Shown piece by piece: positions 52,002 through 60,915 of a stretch of 64,000 nt of DNA. Below the pieces are notes generated by a model that was not told where the DNA came from, searched no databases, and saw only the letters and a program-made list of their open reading frames with translations. The position numbers were made by a program, and so were the translations under genes. Where the stretch lies: NCBI RefSeq assembly GCF_019192965.1, contig NZ_JAHTKU010000016.1:1-64000 (forward strand), written 5' to 3'. Origin of the DNA: Nocardioides daeguensis. Lineage in GTDB: Bacteria; Actinomycetota; Actinomycetes; Propionibacteriales; Nocardioidaceae. How positions within the stretch are numbered: the first letter of the stretch is position 1; each line of letters begins with the position of its first letter.

Positions 52002-52123
52002 GCGAGGACGTTAGTGCCCGGATGCCCCTCTCCACGAGGAAATGCGGTGAAGACAGGACAGCGGCGGGACAAGTGAGGACACTGCGGGACAGCACTGTCC
52101 GGGCCCGTCCTTACGATGACCGC

Positions 52124-52921
52124 ATGAGCGAGCTGCGCATCGGAGCCCACGTCGACCAGACCGACCCGATCGCCGAGGCGGCGGCCCGCAACGCCCCCCT
52201 GGTGCAGTTCTTCCTCGGCAACCCGCAGTCCTACAAAGGCCCCGTCCTCGCGTACGACGGCGGCCCGGCCGCGCTGCGCGCCGCGGCCGAGGCGGCGGGC
52301 GTGGACCTGTACGTGCACGCGCCGTACCTGATCAACGTCGCGACGACCAACAACCGCCAGCGGATCCCGAGCCGCAAGCTGCTCCAGCAGCACATGGACG
52401 CCGCGGCCGAGCTCGGCGCCAAGGGCCTGATCGTGCACGGCGGCCACGTCACCGACGACGACGACCCGGCGAAGGGCTTCGACAACTGGCGCAAGGCGAT
52501 CGAGGCGACCGACATCAAGGTGCCGCTGCTCATCGAGAACACCGCCGGCGGCACCAACGCGATGACCCGCTACCTCGAGCGGATCAAGGGCACCTGGGAC
52601 GCCATCGCGTCGGCCGAGGGCGCCGACATGGTGGGCTTCTGCCTCGACACCTGCCACGCCCACGCCGGCGGCAACGCGCTGGAGACGATCGTCGAGGACA
52701 TCCGCGCGATCACCGGCCGCATCGACCTGGTCCACGCCAACGACAGCCGCGACGCGTTCGACTCCGGCGCCGACCGGCACGCCAACTTCGGCGCCGGCCA
52801 GATCGACCCCGACCTGCTGGCCCAGGTCGTGCGGGACGCCGGTGCGCCGGTGGTCTGCGAGACGCCGGGCGGGGCCGCGGAGCACGCCGCCGACTTCGCC
52901 TGGCTGCGTGAGCGGCTCTGA
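52124..52921 (+). CDS. nfo: Endonuclease IV (deoxyribonuclease IV)
   Basis: 265 residues, TIM barrel of the AP-endonuclease family 2. Metal ligands are recognisable: H in LIVHGGH, E in LLIENTAGG, D and H in FCLDTCHAHAGG, H and D in VHANDSRDAFDSGADRHANFG, E in VVCETPGG. Cuts at abasic sites. Start ATG 52124 leads straight into the barrel. Confidence 0.93.
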   Translation: MSELRIGAHVDQTDPIAEAAARNAPLVQFFLGNPQSYKGPVLAYDGGPAALRAAAEAAGVDLYVHAPYLINVATTNNRQRIPSRKLLQQHMDAAAELGAKGLIVHGGHVTDDDDPAKGFDNWRKAIEATDIKVPLLIENTAGGTNAMTRYLERIKGTWDAIASAEGADMVGFCLDTCHAHAGGNALETIVEDIRAITGRIDLVHANDSRDAFDSGADRHANFGAGQIDPDLLAQVVRDAGAPVVCETPGGAAEHAADFAWLRERL

Positions 52922-52997
52922 CCCGGGCTCCGCGCCCCGGCTGCCCGCCCCGGCTCCGGCTCCGCGGTCGGAGCCCTTGCCCTGCCCGCAGATCGGC

Positions 52998-53011
52998 GTA
53001 ATGTCGATTAC
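52998..53011. promoter_or_regulatory. Palindrome touching a start codon
   Basis: GTAAT - GTCG - ATTAC, a 5-bp inverted repeat ending one base before ATG 53012, in an AT-rich island inside GC-rich DNA. TAATGT could be a -10 box of a leaderless transcript, and the palindrome an operator over it. Confidence 0.4.
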
Positions 53012-53578
53012 ATGATTACAACCGAGCAGCGCGATCAGATCCGCGGCTGGTTCACCGGACGGCTGCCGGCGGACCTGTTCGCGTCCCTGGCGGAGGTCAC
53101 CGTCGACCGCGAGGAGATCACCGTCATCGGCCGCATCGCGGCCCCGACGCTCGCCGAGGACGCCTCGGCGACCGAGCGCGCCGCCGCCGTCCAGGGACGG
53201 ATCCAGGAGTTCCGCGAGCGCACCCGCGACGTACGGATCGCCATCGCCCGCGAGGCGGAGCGGCAGTTCGACCAGAAGGTCGCCTGGGGTGTCGAGTGCG
53301 ACGGCACCCGGACCCTGTTCACCCACCTGGCGGTGCCGGTGATGACCCGGCTGCGCCAGCCGGAGCGGGTCGTCCTCGACACCCTGATCGCCGGCGGCGT
53401 CGCCCGTAGCCGCAGCGAGGCGCTGGCCTGGTGCGTGCGGCTGGTCCAGCAGCACGCCGACGACTGGCTGAGCGAGCTGCGCGACTCGCTCGAGCACGTC
53501 CAGCGGGTGCGCGCGCAGGGTCCCGACGCCCGGACCGGTCCCCAGGACGTGCCCGAGGGGGACGAGGCGGTGTCCTAG
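53012..53578 (+). CDS. Conserved-looking hypothetical protein
   Basis: 188 residues, charged, mostly helical with one beta-rich part (EVTVDREEITVIGRIAAP). No motif recognised beyond a repeated Arg/Glu-rich helix (QGRIQEFRERTRDVRIAIAREAERQF). A final segment (VLDTLIAGGVARSRSEALAWCVRLV) resembles ribbon-helix-helix antitoxin or regulator ends. Promoter palindrome abuts the start. Function unknown. Confidence 0.75.
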   Translation: MITTEQRDQIRGWFTGRLPADLFASLAEVTVDREEITVIGRIAAPTLAEDASATERAAAVQGRIQEFRERTRDVRIAIAREAERQFDQKVAWGVECDGTRTLFTHLAVPVMTRLRQPERVVLDTLIAGGVARSRSEALAWCVRLVQQHADDWLSELRDSLEHVQRVRAQGPDARTGPQDVPEGDEAVS

Positions 53579-53973
53579 GAGTCCGGCCGGGACGCGAGCC
53601 AGCCCAGGTTGGTCGCGACCCGCTCGAGCGAGCCCAGCAGCGCGTCGTACTCGTCCGCCGACAGGCCCTCGGCCGCCCGCTCGGCGACCGCCTGCACCGG
53701 ACCGGTCTGGAGCTCGCCGACCAGCTCGCTGCCAGACTCCGTGAGCCGGTACTCGCCGCTGCGCAGCTCGACGAGCCCGCCCGAGACGAGGCGCTCGAGC
53801 GCCGGCAGCATCTCCTCCGCGACCTCCTCGGCCACCGCGCCGTGCTCGAGCCGGCCCAGGGCGTGCCACTCCCGACGGGTCAGACCCCGCGCGGCGACGG
53901 CGTCCTCGACCTGCTCCTCGAGCAGGCGGTCCAAGGTGATCAGCCAGTAGCCGAGGGGACGGGGAGCGGTCAT
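53575..53973 (-). CDS. MarR-like winged-helix protein
   Basis: 132 residues: PLGYWLITLDRLLEEQVEDAVAARGLTRREWHALGRLE and a wing region (LVSGGLVELRSGEYRLTESGSELVG) match the MarR fold without a strict signature. Ligand unknown. Stop overlaps the convergent hypothetical gene by 4 bp. ATG 53973 gives the normal MarR N-terminus. Confidence 0.72.
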   Translation of the reverse strand: MTAPRPLGYWLITLDRLLEEQVEDAVAARGLTRREWHALGRLEHGAVAEEVAEEMLPALERLVSGGLVELRSGEYRLTESGSELVGELQTGPVQAVAERAAEGLSADEYDALLGSLERVATNLGWLASRPDS

Positions 53974-54036
53974 GGCGACGCGGTACCCCGGTCGCCGGGG
54001 CTCAGCCCCGCGCCACCGGCCCGATAGGTTGGCCCC

Positions 54037-55167
54037 ATGCCCAGCGTGCGCCCGATCAGTCCGACCGAGCACCGCGACCACCTCGCCACGCTGCCGTCCG
54101 CCAGCTTCCTGCAGACGCCCGGCTGGGCGCGGGTGAAGAGCGAGTGGCGCAGCGAGTCGCTCGGCTGGTTCGACGACGCGGGAAAGCAGGTCGGCGTCGC
54201 GCTGGTGCTGTACCGCAAGCTCCCCAAGCTCAACCGCTACCTCGCCTACCTGCCCGAGGGACCGGTCATCGACTGGGAGAGCGACGACCTCGACGCCTGG
54301 CTCGACCCGATGGTGCGCCACCTCAAGGAGCAGGGCGCGTTCGCCGTCCGGATCGGTCCTCCGGTGGTCACCCGACGCTGGACCACGGCACAGGTCAAGG
54401 ACGGCATCGCCGACCCGTCGGTGCGCCTCCTCGGCGAGATCCCGCCCGCCGAACGCACGCCCGTGGGGGCTCGCGTGGTCGCCCAGCTCCACGAGCTCGG
54501 CTGGCGCCACCAGGGGGTCGAGGGCGGCTTCGCCGCCGGGCAGCCGCAGTTCGTGTTCCAGATCCCGCTCCGCTCCGCCGACGGCACCCAGCGCAGCGAG
54601 GACGACGTCCTCAAGGGCATGAACCAGCTGTGGCGCCGCAACATCAAGAAGGCCGTCAAGGAGGGCGTCGAGGTCACCCGCGGCACGCGGGAGGACCTGT
54701 CGGCGTTCCACGGGCTCTACGTCCACACCGCCCAGCGCGACCACTTCACGCCGCGCCCGCTGCGCTACTTCGAGACCATGTACGACGCCCTGTGCGCCGA
54801 CGACCCCGAGCGGTTCACCCTCTGGCTGGCCCGCCACGACGGCGACCTGGTGGCCGCCACCATCGCGATCCGGGTCGGCGAGCACGCCTGGTACTCCTAC
54901 GGCGCCTCGTCCACCGAGAAGCGCGAGGTGCGCGGCTCCAACGCGATCCAGTGGGCGATGATCCGCGACGCGATCGCCGCCGGCGCCGCCGTCTACGACC
55001 TGCGCGGCATCACCGAGACCCTGGACGCCGACGACGCCCACGTCGGGCTGATCCAGTTCAAGGTCGGCACCGGCGGCGAGGCGGTCGAGTACGCCGGCGA
55101 GTGGGACCTGCCGGTCAACCGCGTGCTCTACAAGGCGTTCCAGGTCTACCTGCAGCGGAGGGGCTGA
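54037..55167 (+). CDS. FemAB/FemX-family peptidyltransferase
   Basis: 376 residues with two GNAT-like halves: FLQTPGWARVKSEWRSE, NRYLAYLPEGPVIDW, GMNQLWRRNIKKAVKEGVEV, GLYVHTAQRDHFTPRPLRYFETMYDAL, and WYSYGASSTEKREVRGSNAIQWAMIRDAIAAGAAVYDLRG. FemX proteins add amino acids from aminoacyl-tRNA to the peptidoglycan stem lysine or DAP. Its stop overlaps the next gene start (TGATG), a PLP racemase-like protein, suggesting a joint cell-wall role. Confidence 0.92.
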   Translation: MPSVRPISPTEHRDHLATLPSASFLQTPGWARVKSEWRSESLGWFDDAGKQVGVALVLYRKLPKLNRYLAYLPEGPVIDWESDDLDAWLDPMVRHLKEQGAFAVRIGPPVVTRRWTTAQVKDGIADPSVRLLGEIPPAERTPVGARVVAQLHELGWRHQGVEGGFAAGQPQFVFQIPLRSADGTQRSEDDVLKGMNQLWRRNIKKAVKEGVEVTRGTREDLSAFHGLYVHTAQRDHFTPRPLRYFETMYDALCADDPERFTLWLARHDGDLVAATIAIRVGEHAWYSYGASSTEKREVRGSNAIQWAMIRDAIAAGAAVYDLRGITETLDADDAHVGLIQFKVGTGGEAVEYAGEWDLPVNRVLYKAFQVYLQRRG

Positions 55168-56264
55168 TGGTCTCGACAGGCTCGACCGGCGGGCTGACCC
55201 TCACCGTCGACGGCCCGCGCTGGCGGGCCCACCTCGAGGCGGTCGCCGACGCCCAGCCGGGGATCGTCCCGGTCGCGAAGGGCAACGGCTACGGCTTCAC
55301 GCTGGGCCGGCTGGCCCGCAAGACGCAGTGGCTGGCCGACCGCGGCCACGACGTACGCACCCTCGCCGTCGGCACCTACGACGAGCTGCCGGAGGTCGCC
55401 CAGCGTTGGCACGGCGACCTGCTCGTGCTCACCCCGTGGCGCCCGTGGGTGCCGCTGCCCGATGCCGCGACCCGCCGGCGCCTGGTCCACACGGTCAGCC
55501 GGCTGAGCGACCTGCGCGACCTGCTGCACGCCGACCCGGCTGCGCGGATCGTGCTCGAGCGGATGACCTCGATGCGCCGCCACGGCATGGCCGCCCGCGA
55601 GCTGTGGGAGGCCGGCGACCTGCTCCGCAAGCACCCGGGTGCCCGGGTGGAGGGCCTGGCCCTCCACCTGCCGCTCGGGCAGGGCACCCACCTCGGCGAG
55701 GTCACCCGCCTGGTCAACGACTTCGTCGGTGCCGAGGTCCCCGTCCACGGGAGGCCCGAGGTCTGGGTCAGCCACCTCAGCGGTGCCGAGCTGGCCACCC
55801 TGCGCAGCCAGTACGGCGACTTCACGGTCCGTCCCCGCATCGGCACCGGTCTGTGGCTCGGTGACCGCGGCGCCCTGCGGGTCACCGCGACCGTCCTCGA
55901 CGTCCACCCGGTCGAGCGTGGCGACGCGTTCGGCTACCGCGGCCGCACCGCCCCGAAGTCGGGCCACGTGCTCGTCGTCAGCGGCGGCACCGCCCACGGC
56001 ATCGGCCTGGAGGCACCGACCGGCGAGCAGTCGATCAAGGCGCGGGCCGCGACGCTGGCCCGCGGCGGACTCGACGCGGTCGGCTTCGTGCGCTCGCCGT
56101 ACGCCATCGACGGCAAGCAGCGGCTCTTCGCCGAGCCCCCGCACATGCAGGCATCGATGCTGTTCGTCCCGCACGGCGCCCGGGTGCCCGAGGTCGGCGA
56201 GGACGTCGACGTGCGGGTCCGCTACACCGCCACCGCGTTCGACCGGGTCGTCGTCTCCGGCTGA
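55167..56264 (+). CDS. Alanine-racemase-like PLP protein linked to FemAB
   Basis: 365 residues. N-terminal racemase barrel with K38 in VPVAKGNGYGF as PLP lysine; RHGMAARELWEAGDLL, VSHLSGAELATLR, RPRIGTGLWLG follow. The typical C-terminal GYxDG block of true alanine racemases is not obvious. It may be a PLP-binding partner rather than a racemase. The first residues, MVSTGSTGG, read a GGTCTCGACAGGCTCGACC repeat-like sequence. Coupled to the FemAB gene. Confidence 0.85.
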   Translation: MVSTGSTGGLTLTVDGPRWRAHLEAVADAQPGIVPVAKGNGYGFTLGRLARKTQWLADRGHDVRTLAVGTYDELPEVAQRWHGDLLVLTPWRPWVPLPDAATRRRLVHTVSRLSDLRDLLHADPAARIVLERMTSMRRHGMAARELWEAGDLLRKHPGARVEGLALHLPLGQGTHLGEVTRLVNDFVGAEVPVHGRPEVWVSHLSGAELATLRSQYGDFTVRPRIGTGLWLGDRGALRVTATVLDVHPVERGDAFGYRGRTAPKSGHVLVVSGGTAHGIGLEAPTGEQSIKARAATLARGGLDAVGFVRSPYAIDGKQRLFAEPPHMQASMLFVPHGARVPEVGEDVDVRVRYTATAFDRVVVSG

Positions 56265-56277
56265 TCCTGTGACCGCA

Positions 56278-56330
56278 CCCCATGCGTATTGGTCGCGGAT
56301 GGGGGCGATCAGCCGCCGATTCGCATGGGG
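56278..56330. repeat. 53-bp palindromic element, copy C
   Basis: CCCCATGCGTATTGGTCG (56278-56295) and CGATTCGCATGGGG (56317-56330), with the outer flanks GACCGCA and TGCGGTT also complementary. It lies between convergent genes and encodes the C-terminal PHPMRIGG of the GT87-type protein. Confidence 0.85.
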
Positions 56331-57745
56331 TGCGGTTCCACGACCCGCCCCGGCTCGACCCGCTCGAGCACGACCGGGTCGTGGCTGGGGCGGTAGAGGT
56401 CGCGCACGATGACGGCGGCGAGGTAGAGCTCGCCGAGGACCCGGACCACGATGCCGACCCAGTAGAACCCGGCGTCGCCGCCGCCGGCCGGGGCGAGGTA
56501 GCCGCCGAGGTACCACCAGACGGTGCAGAAGTAGAAGACCTCGCTGGCCTGCCAGATGATCTGGTCGCGCCAACGGGGCCGGGCCAGGACAGCGAGGGGG
56601 AGCAGCCACAGGACGTACTGCGGCGAGTAGACCTTGTTGACCAGCAGGAAGCCGACCACGACCAGGTAGCCCAGCTGCGCGAGCCGCGGGACCGTCGGCA
56701 CCGCACCGGAACGCCCGGCGGTCATGCCGATCACGAACACCCCGACGCACCACGCGCCGAATAGCGCCCACGACCAGATGTTGATCGTGTGCGCCGCGAT
56801 GCCGAGGTCGCCGGCCTGGTCGACGAGCAGCCACAGCGAGCCGAGGTCGGCCGGCCGCTGCGCGTTGAACGACCAGAACACCTTCCACTGCTCCGCGCCG
56901 CTGAGGTACGCCGGCGCGTTGGCCACCGCCCAGGCGGCGACCGAGGCCAGCGCCGCCACCACGAACCGGCCGAGGCGGCGCTGGCGCAGGCAGATCACGA
57001 GCAGCCCGCCGAGCAGGAACAGCGGGTAGAGCTTGGTCGCCGTCCCCAGGCCGATCAGCACGCCGGTGAGCAGCGGCCGGTCCCGCGACCAGGCCCACAG
57101 CGCCCCCGCGACGAGGACGACGGCGAGCAGGTCCCAGTTGATCAGGCCGGTCAGCAGCAGGGCGGGGGACAGGGCGAACGCCGCGGCGTCCCAGGGCCGC
57201 GACCGGTTCACCCCCGCCAGCAGCCAGGTCGACAGCAGCGCGAGCGCGGCGAAGCCCACGGCGTTGACGAGCAGGAAGATGTTCTCCTCGTCCTGGACCG
57301 CCGGGTCGCCGTACAGGTCGGAGACCGGGGCCTTGGAGCGCGCCGCGACGTCCGGTGACCCGTTGAGCCCGTGGGTGATCCACGCGGTGCCCCACGCCCA
57401 GTAGGCGATACCGACGGGGTACTCCATCACCTCGTAGCGGGCCCGGGTCTGCGCGTCGTCGGAGTAGGGCCAGGCGTGCTCGGCCAGACCCCGCGGCACG
57501 TAGAGCGGCTTGAGGTCGGTGTAGCACATGTGGGAGTAGACCCAGTTCTGGTCGCGTCCCTGGGCCAGCGAGCACGGCGCCTTCTGGACCAGGCCGGCGG
57601 CGAACACCACCGCCGTCAGCAGCAGCAGCACCCGCGCCGGCGTCCACCACCGGTGCGGCCGCGCCCGCTCGCCCATCGGACCACCGACGACCTCGCTCAG
57701 CGCCGTGACGACCGCGTCGTCACGCGTCGGGTGGACGTGGGTCAC
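56309..57745 (-). CDS. GT87-type polyprenyl-sugar glycosyltransferase (membrane)
   Basis: 478 residues with about 10 membrane helices. The first extracytoplasmic loop (after TM1) has SHMCYTDLKPLYVPRG and YEVMEYPVGIAYWAW. Mannosyltransferases of GT87 (DUF2029) have an acidic residue in this loop and LNWDLLAVVL-type segments, and act on polyprenyl-phosphate sugars. GTG 57745 lies 8 bp after the PBP stop, so both are one operon. The C-terminus is set by palindrome copy C. Confidence 0.87.
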   Translation of the reverse strand: MTHVHPTRDDAVVTALSEVVGGPMGERARPHRWWTPARVLLLLTAVVFAAGLVQKAPCSLAQGRDQNWVYSHMCYTDLKPLYVPRGLAEHAWPYSDDAQTRARYEVMEYPVGIAYWAWGTAWITHGLNGSPDVAARSKAPVSDLYGDPAVQDEENIFLLVNAVGFAALALLSTWLLAGVNRSRPWDAAAFALSPALLLTGLINWDLLAVVLVAGALWAWSRDRPLLTGVLIGLGTATKLYPLFLLGGLLVICLRQRRLGRFVVAALASVAAWAVANAPAYLSGAEQWKVFWSFNAQRPADLGSLWLLVDQAGDLGIAAHTINIWSWALFGAWCVGVFVIGMTAGRSGAVPTVPRLAQLGYLVVVGFLLVNKVYSPQYVLWLLPLAVLARPRWRDQIIWQASEVFYFCTVWWYLGGYLAPAGGGDAGFYWVGIVVRVLGELYLAAVIVRDLYRPSHDPVVLERVEPGRVVEPHPMRIGG

Positions 57746-57752
57746 CGTTCCC

Positions 57753-60005
57753 TCAGCGGGTGGCCGGACGGCGGCGGCCCTGGCGCACGCGCGGCTTCTG
57801 GCCGGGCGGAGTGAACGGCGTGCCCGGTGCGGTCGGCGTCGTCGGCGTCGTCGGCACGGTGTCCGTCGGCAGCGGCGGCAGCTCGGTGGTCGGCGGGGGA
57901 GGCGGCGGCAGCTCCGTCGGGGGAGCCTCCGGCGTCTTCGTCTCCTTGGGCTTCTTCGGCTTCTTCGGCGGCGGGGGCGGCGGCGGGACGTACTCGTGGC
58001 CGTCGCTCGGCGCCTCACCCTTCACGTAGGCGGCCGGCGGCAGCTCCTCGACGTCGGTGCCGTCGAGGGCGCGGGTCATCACCGCGGTCCAGGTCTCGGC
58101 CGGGTAGGCGCCACCGAAGTACGACGGCAGCCAGTCCTTGAGCTGCTCGTTGCCCTTGCCGCGCACGTACATCACCGCGGTCGCCAGCTGGGGCGTGTAG
58201 CCCACGAACCACGCCGAGGAGACCTCGCCGTTCCCGTTGGTGGCGGTGCCGGTCTTGCCGCCGGCGGGCCGGTCCAGGCCCAGGGCCGCCGTACCGGAGC
58301 CGGACCGCACGACCTGCTGCAGGGCGTAGCCGACGTCGTCGGCGATGCCCTCGCTGAGCGCCTCGTGCGTGGCGTTCTCGTGGGTGAAGCGCACGACGCC
58401 GTCGCGGTCCACGACCTTCTCGATGATGTAGGCGTCGGCGGCGACCCCGCGGTTGGCGATGGTCGCGTAGCCGTTGGCCATGTTGATCGGGCTGACCGTC
58501 TGCGAGCCGAGCGCGACACCGGTGTTGGGCTGCAAGCCGGGGCTCGAGGTCGGGATGCCGTACGCCGGCGAGGCCGGCTCGGCCGGCGGGATCCCCATCG
58601 CGTTGGCGGTGGCGATGATCTGGTTCGGCCCGTCGGGCATCGCCAGGGTCATGTCGATGTAGGCGGTGTTGATCGAGTCCTCGGTGGCCTTGATCAGGTT
58701 GACCCGGCCGTAGCTGTGGTCGCCCTGGTTCTCGATCGGGCGGCCACCGCCGGGCAGCTCGTAGGGGGAGTTGCCGTCGAAGGTGTCCTTGAGCTCGAAG
58801 CCCGACTCGATCCCCGACGCGAGCGCGAACGGCTTGAACGTCGACCCGGCCTGGCCGCCGGACACCGCCCAGTTGATCTGCGAGAGCAGGTAGTCCTGGC
58901 CGGCGTAGAAGCCGCGCACCGCGCCGGTTCCGGGCTGCACCGACGCGACCGCGACGTGCAGCTGCTTGGGGCCGAACCCCTCCGGACGCGCCTCGGCGAC
59001 ACCGTCGGCGGCCGCGGCCATCGCCTTCTTGGTGAAGGTCGTGGTGACCTGGAGGCCGCCGCCGTTGATCTCCTGCTCGCTGAAGCCCATGCGCAGCAGC
59101 TCCTGGCGGACCATGGTGAGCGCGTGGCCGCGCTGGCCGCCGTACTGCTCGCTCTGCTTGACCTTCGGGAACTTCGGCAGCGCCTCGCGGACCTGGGAGA
59201 CCTCGCCCGCGGGGGCGGTGCCCATCTTGACCATGGAGTCGAGCACGTACTGGTAGCGACCGAGCAGGCGCTGGACCACGTCGTCACCGTCGGCGGGGTC
59301 GAGCCCGTTGGGGTTGTTGAGGATCGCGGCCAGGGCCGCGGACTCGGCCAGGTCGAGGTCGGCGGCGTCCTTGGCGAAGTAGGCCTGGGCGGCGGCCTGG
59401 ATGCCGTACGCGCCGCGGCCGAAGTAGATGGTGTTCAGGTAGCCCTCGAGCACGTCCTGCTTGCTCAGCTGGTTCTTCACCTTCAGCGAGAGGATCGCTT
59501 CCTTGAGCTTGCGCTTCCAGGTGCGCTCCTGGGTGAGGTACAGGATCTTCACGTACTGCTGGGTGATCGTCGAGGCACCCTGGGTCGCGTTGCCCTGGGC
59601 GTTGCTGAACGCCGCCCGCAGGATGCCCTTCGGGTCCAGGCCGTTGTCGGTCCAGAACGTCTGGTTCTCCGCCGCGACCACCGCGTCCTTCACGTACTGC
59701 GGCATCTCGTCGTAGTCGATCGAGTCACGCTTCTGCACCGCGAACTGGCCGAGCTGGCCCTTGCCGTCGGCGTAGAGGACCTTCGTGGTCTCGGTCAGGA
59801 ACTCGGCGTTGGGGTCGGGGATATCGATCGACCGGTAGGCGACGAAGAAGCCGGCCGCACCGAGCAGGGCCATCACCACAGAGGCGATCAGGCCCCAGAC
59901 GGTGATCCGCTTGAGCCACTGCTTCCACGTGAGCGGCGCACGGTCCTTCGAGCGCGCCTTCGACCTCTTGGTCGGCGCGCCGGTCTTCCGTTTTCCCTGA
60001 ACCAC
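57753..60005 (-). CDS. Class A penicillin-binding protein (transglycosylase-transpeptidase)
   Basis: 750 residues. Cytoplasmic basic tail, one membrane helix (about 35-58), GT51 transglycosylase (AENQTFWTDNGLDPKGILRAAFSN, TQGASTITQQYVK, KLKEAILSLKVKNQLSK, GRGAYGIQAAAQAYF) and transpeptidase with SxxK at GSTFKPF, SxN at SINTAY and KTGTAT. The C-terminus is Pro-rich (PPPPPPKKPKKPKE, then TPTTPTAP) and could reach into or bind the wall. Makes glycan strands and cross-links. GTG 60005; no clear ribosome site. Confidence 0.93.
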   Translation of the reverse strand: MVQGKRKTGAPTKRSKARSKDRAPLTWKQWLKRITVWGLIASVVMALLGAAGFFVAYRSIDIPDPNAEFLTETTKVLYADGKGQLGQFAVQKRDSIDYDEMPQYVKDAVVAAENQTFWTDNGLDPKGILRAAFSNAQGNATQGASTITQQYVKILYLTQERTWKRKLKEAILSLKVKNQLSKQDVLEGYLNTIYFGRGAYGIQAAAQAYFAKDAADLDLAESAALAAILNNPNGLDPADGDDVVQRLLGRYQYVLDSMVKMGTAPAGEVSQVREALPKFPKVKQSEQYGGQRGHALTMVRQELLRMGFSEQEINGGGLQVTTTFTKKAMAAAADGVAEARPEGFGPKQLHVAVASVQPGTGAVRGFYAGQDYLLSQINWAVSGGQAGSTFKPFALASGIESGFELKDTFDGNSPYELPGGGRPIENQGDHSYGRVNLIKATEDSINTAYIDMTLAMPDGPNQIIATANAMGIPPAEPASPAYGIPTSSPGLQPNTGVALGSQTVSPINMANGYATIANRGVAADAYIIEKVVDRDGVVRFTHENATHEALSEGIADDVGYALQQVVRSGSGTAALGLDRPAGGKTGTATNGNGEVSSAWFVGYTPQLATAVMYVRGKGNEQLKDWLPSYFGGAYPAETWTAVMTRALDGTDVEELPPAAYVKGEAPSDGHEYVPPPPPPPKKPKKPKETKTPEAPPTELPPPPPPTTELPPLPTDTVPTTPTTPTAPGTPFTPPGQKPRVRQGRRRPATR

Positions 60006-60105
60006 GCAGGACAGGGTACGGCGCGGGCCTCGGCCGACCCGATTCCCGGATCGCTGTCGCCGGACCAGGGGCGGCCGGGGCGGGGTCGGTCCAGGGGGTG
60101 GGGAC

Positions 60106-60131
60106 AGTTTCACCGGCCGGCCGGTGAAACT
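60106..60131. repeat. 26-bp perfect palindrome
   Basis: Half-site AGTTTCACCGGCC (60106-60118) is followed by its exact reverse complement (60119-60131). It lies 100 bp upstream of the PBP gene and 120 bp upstream of the PadR gene, between divergent genes. Confidence 0.85.
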
Positions 60132-60138
60132 CACGCTG

Positions 60139-60160
60139 GGACGAGGAAGCTTCCTCGTCC
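60139..60160. repeat. 22-bp perfect palindrome
   Basis: Half-site GGACGAGGAAG (60139-60149) and its exact complement (60150-60160), 7 bp downstream of the 26-bp palindrome. An outer imperfect pairing (AAACTCACGC ... GCGCGAGTTT, 60126-60178) encloses it. The pair fills the divergent promoter region. Confidence 0.85.
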
Positions 60161-60232
60161 AGGCGCGAGTTTCGTCGTCCAACCCCCCGTGCCGACACTC
60201 CCGATCCATCGGAAGTTCACGTCCCGCGGATA

Positions 60233-60245
60233 TATCGCTACGATA
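60233..60245. promoter_or_regulatory. Inverted repeat and -10-like box upstream of the PadR gene
   Basis: TATCG-CTA-CGATA, a perfect 5-bp inverted repeat, sits 6 bp before the ATG at 60252 with TACGAT as a possible -10. It is a likely autoregulatory operator for the PadR protein and its operon. Confidence 0.55.
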
Positions 60246-60251
60246 GGTCGC

Positions 60252-60842
60252 ATGGCACGGCGCGGGGACACCATCGAGCTCGCAGTCCTCGGACTGCTGC
60301 ACGAGGGACCCATGCACGGCTACGAGTTGCGCAAGCGGCTCAACCTGATGCTGGGCTGGGGCCGGCTGCTGTCGTACGGCTCGCTCTATCCCGCGCTGAA
60401 GAAGATGCTCCGCGGCAACCTCATCGAGGAGACCGTGCCGTCGGGTCCGCAGACCCGCCGGCAGCGGATCGTCTACCAGGTGACCGACCTGGGCACCCAG
60501 GAGTTCTCGCGCCTGATGTCGGAGGTGGGTCCGACCGCTTGGGAGGACGACAACTTCGACATCAGGTTCCGGTTCTTCTCCTCCACCGACATGGAGATCC
60601 GGCTGCGCGTCCTCGAAGGACGCCGCTCCCGGCTCCAGGAGCGGCTCGACCGCGTCCAGCGCGAGCTGATGATGACGCAGGCCGAGGCCGACCGGTACGC
60701 CGCCGAGCTGCAGCGTCACGGGGTGGAGTCGGTCGAGCGTGAGGTCCGGTGGCTCTCGGAGCTCATCAACGCCGAGCGCAGCGGCCAGCAGGCACCACCC
60801 GGACCGGAGACGCCGACGCCAGCACCGTCGACGCCGTCCTGA
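60252..60842 (+). CDS. PadR-family transcriptional regulator
   Basis: 196 residues. PadR winged helix [51 protein letters not shown] and [11 protein letters not shown] wing, then a long helical C-terminal domain ([25 protein letters not shown]...). The C-terminal tail is Pro/Thr-rich. It lies 73 bp before ino1 on the same strand, as in other actinobacteria, and may control inositol synthesis. Confidence 0.9.
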   Translation: MARRGDTIELAVLGLLHEGPMHGYELRKRLNLMLGWGRLLSYGSLYPALKKMLRGNLIEETVPSGPQTRRQRIVYQVTDLGTQEFSRLMSEVGPTAWEDDNFDIRFRFFSSTDMEIRLRVLEGRRSRLQERLDRVQRELMMTQAEADRYAAELQRHGVESVEREVRWLSELINAERSGQQAPPGPETPTPAPSTPS

Positions 60843-60860
60843 CCGGCACCGCACAACGGA

Positions 60861-60876
60861 ACAGGTCAGCACCTGT
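60861..60876. promoter_or_regulatory. Inverted repeat upstream of ino1
   Basis: ACAGGT-CAGC-ACCTGT (60861-60876) lies 40 bp upstream of the ino1 start. Possible operator or small hairpin in the padR-ino1 gap. Confidence 0.4.
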
Positions 60877-60915
60877 CATTCACGAGATGTCATGAGTACC
60901 AAGGAAGGAAACCCC

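Noticed and set aside
49440..52076. An 878-residue plus-strand frame
   Set aside because: Antisense of rpsF and the FHA-protease gene, with no domain and biased composition.
60106..60160. Reading the two palindromes as back-to-back terminators
   Set aside because: The flanking genes diverge, so no transcript would end here; no T-runs follow.
57705..60842. A 1045-residue plus-strand frame ending in the PadR gene
   Set aside because: Only the last 196 codons from ATG 60252 are real; upstream is the antisense of the PBP gene.
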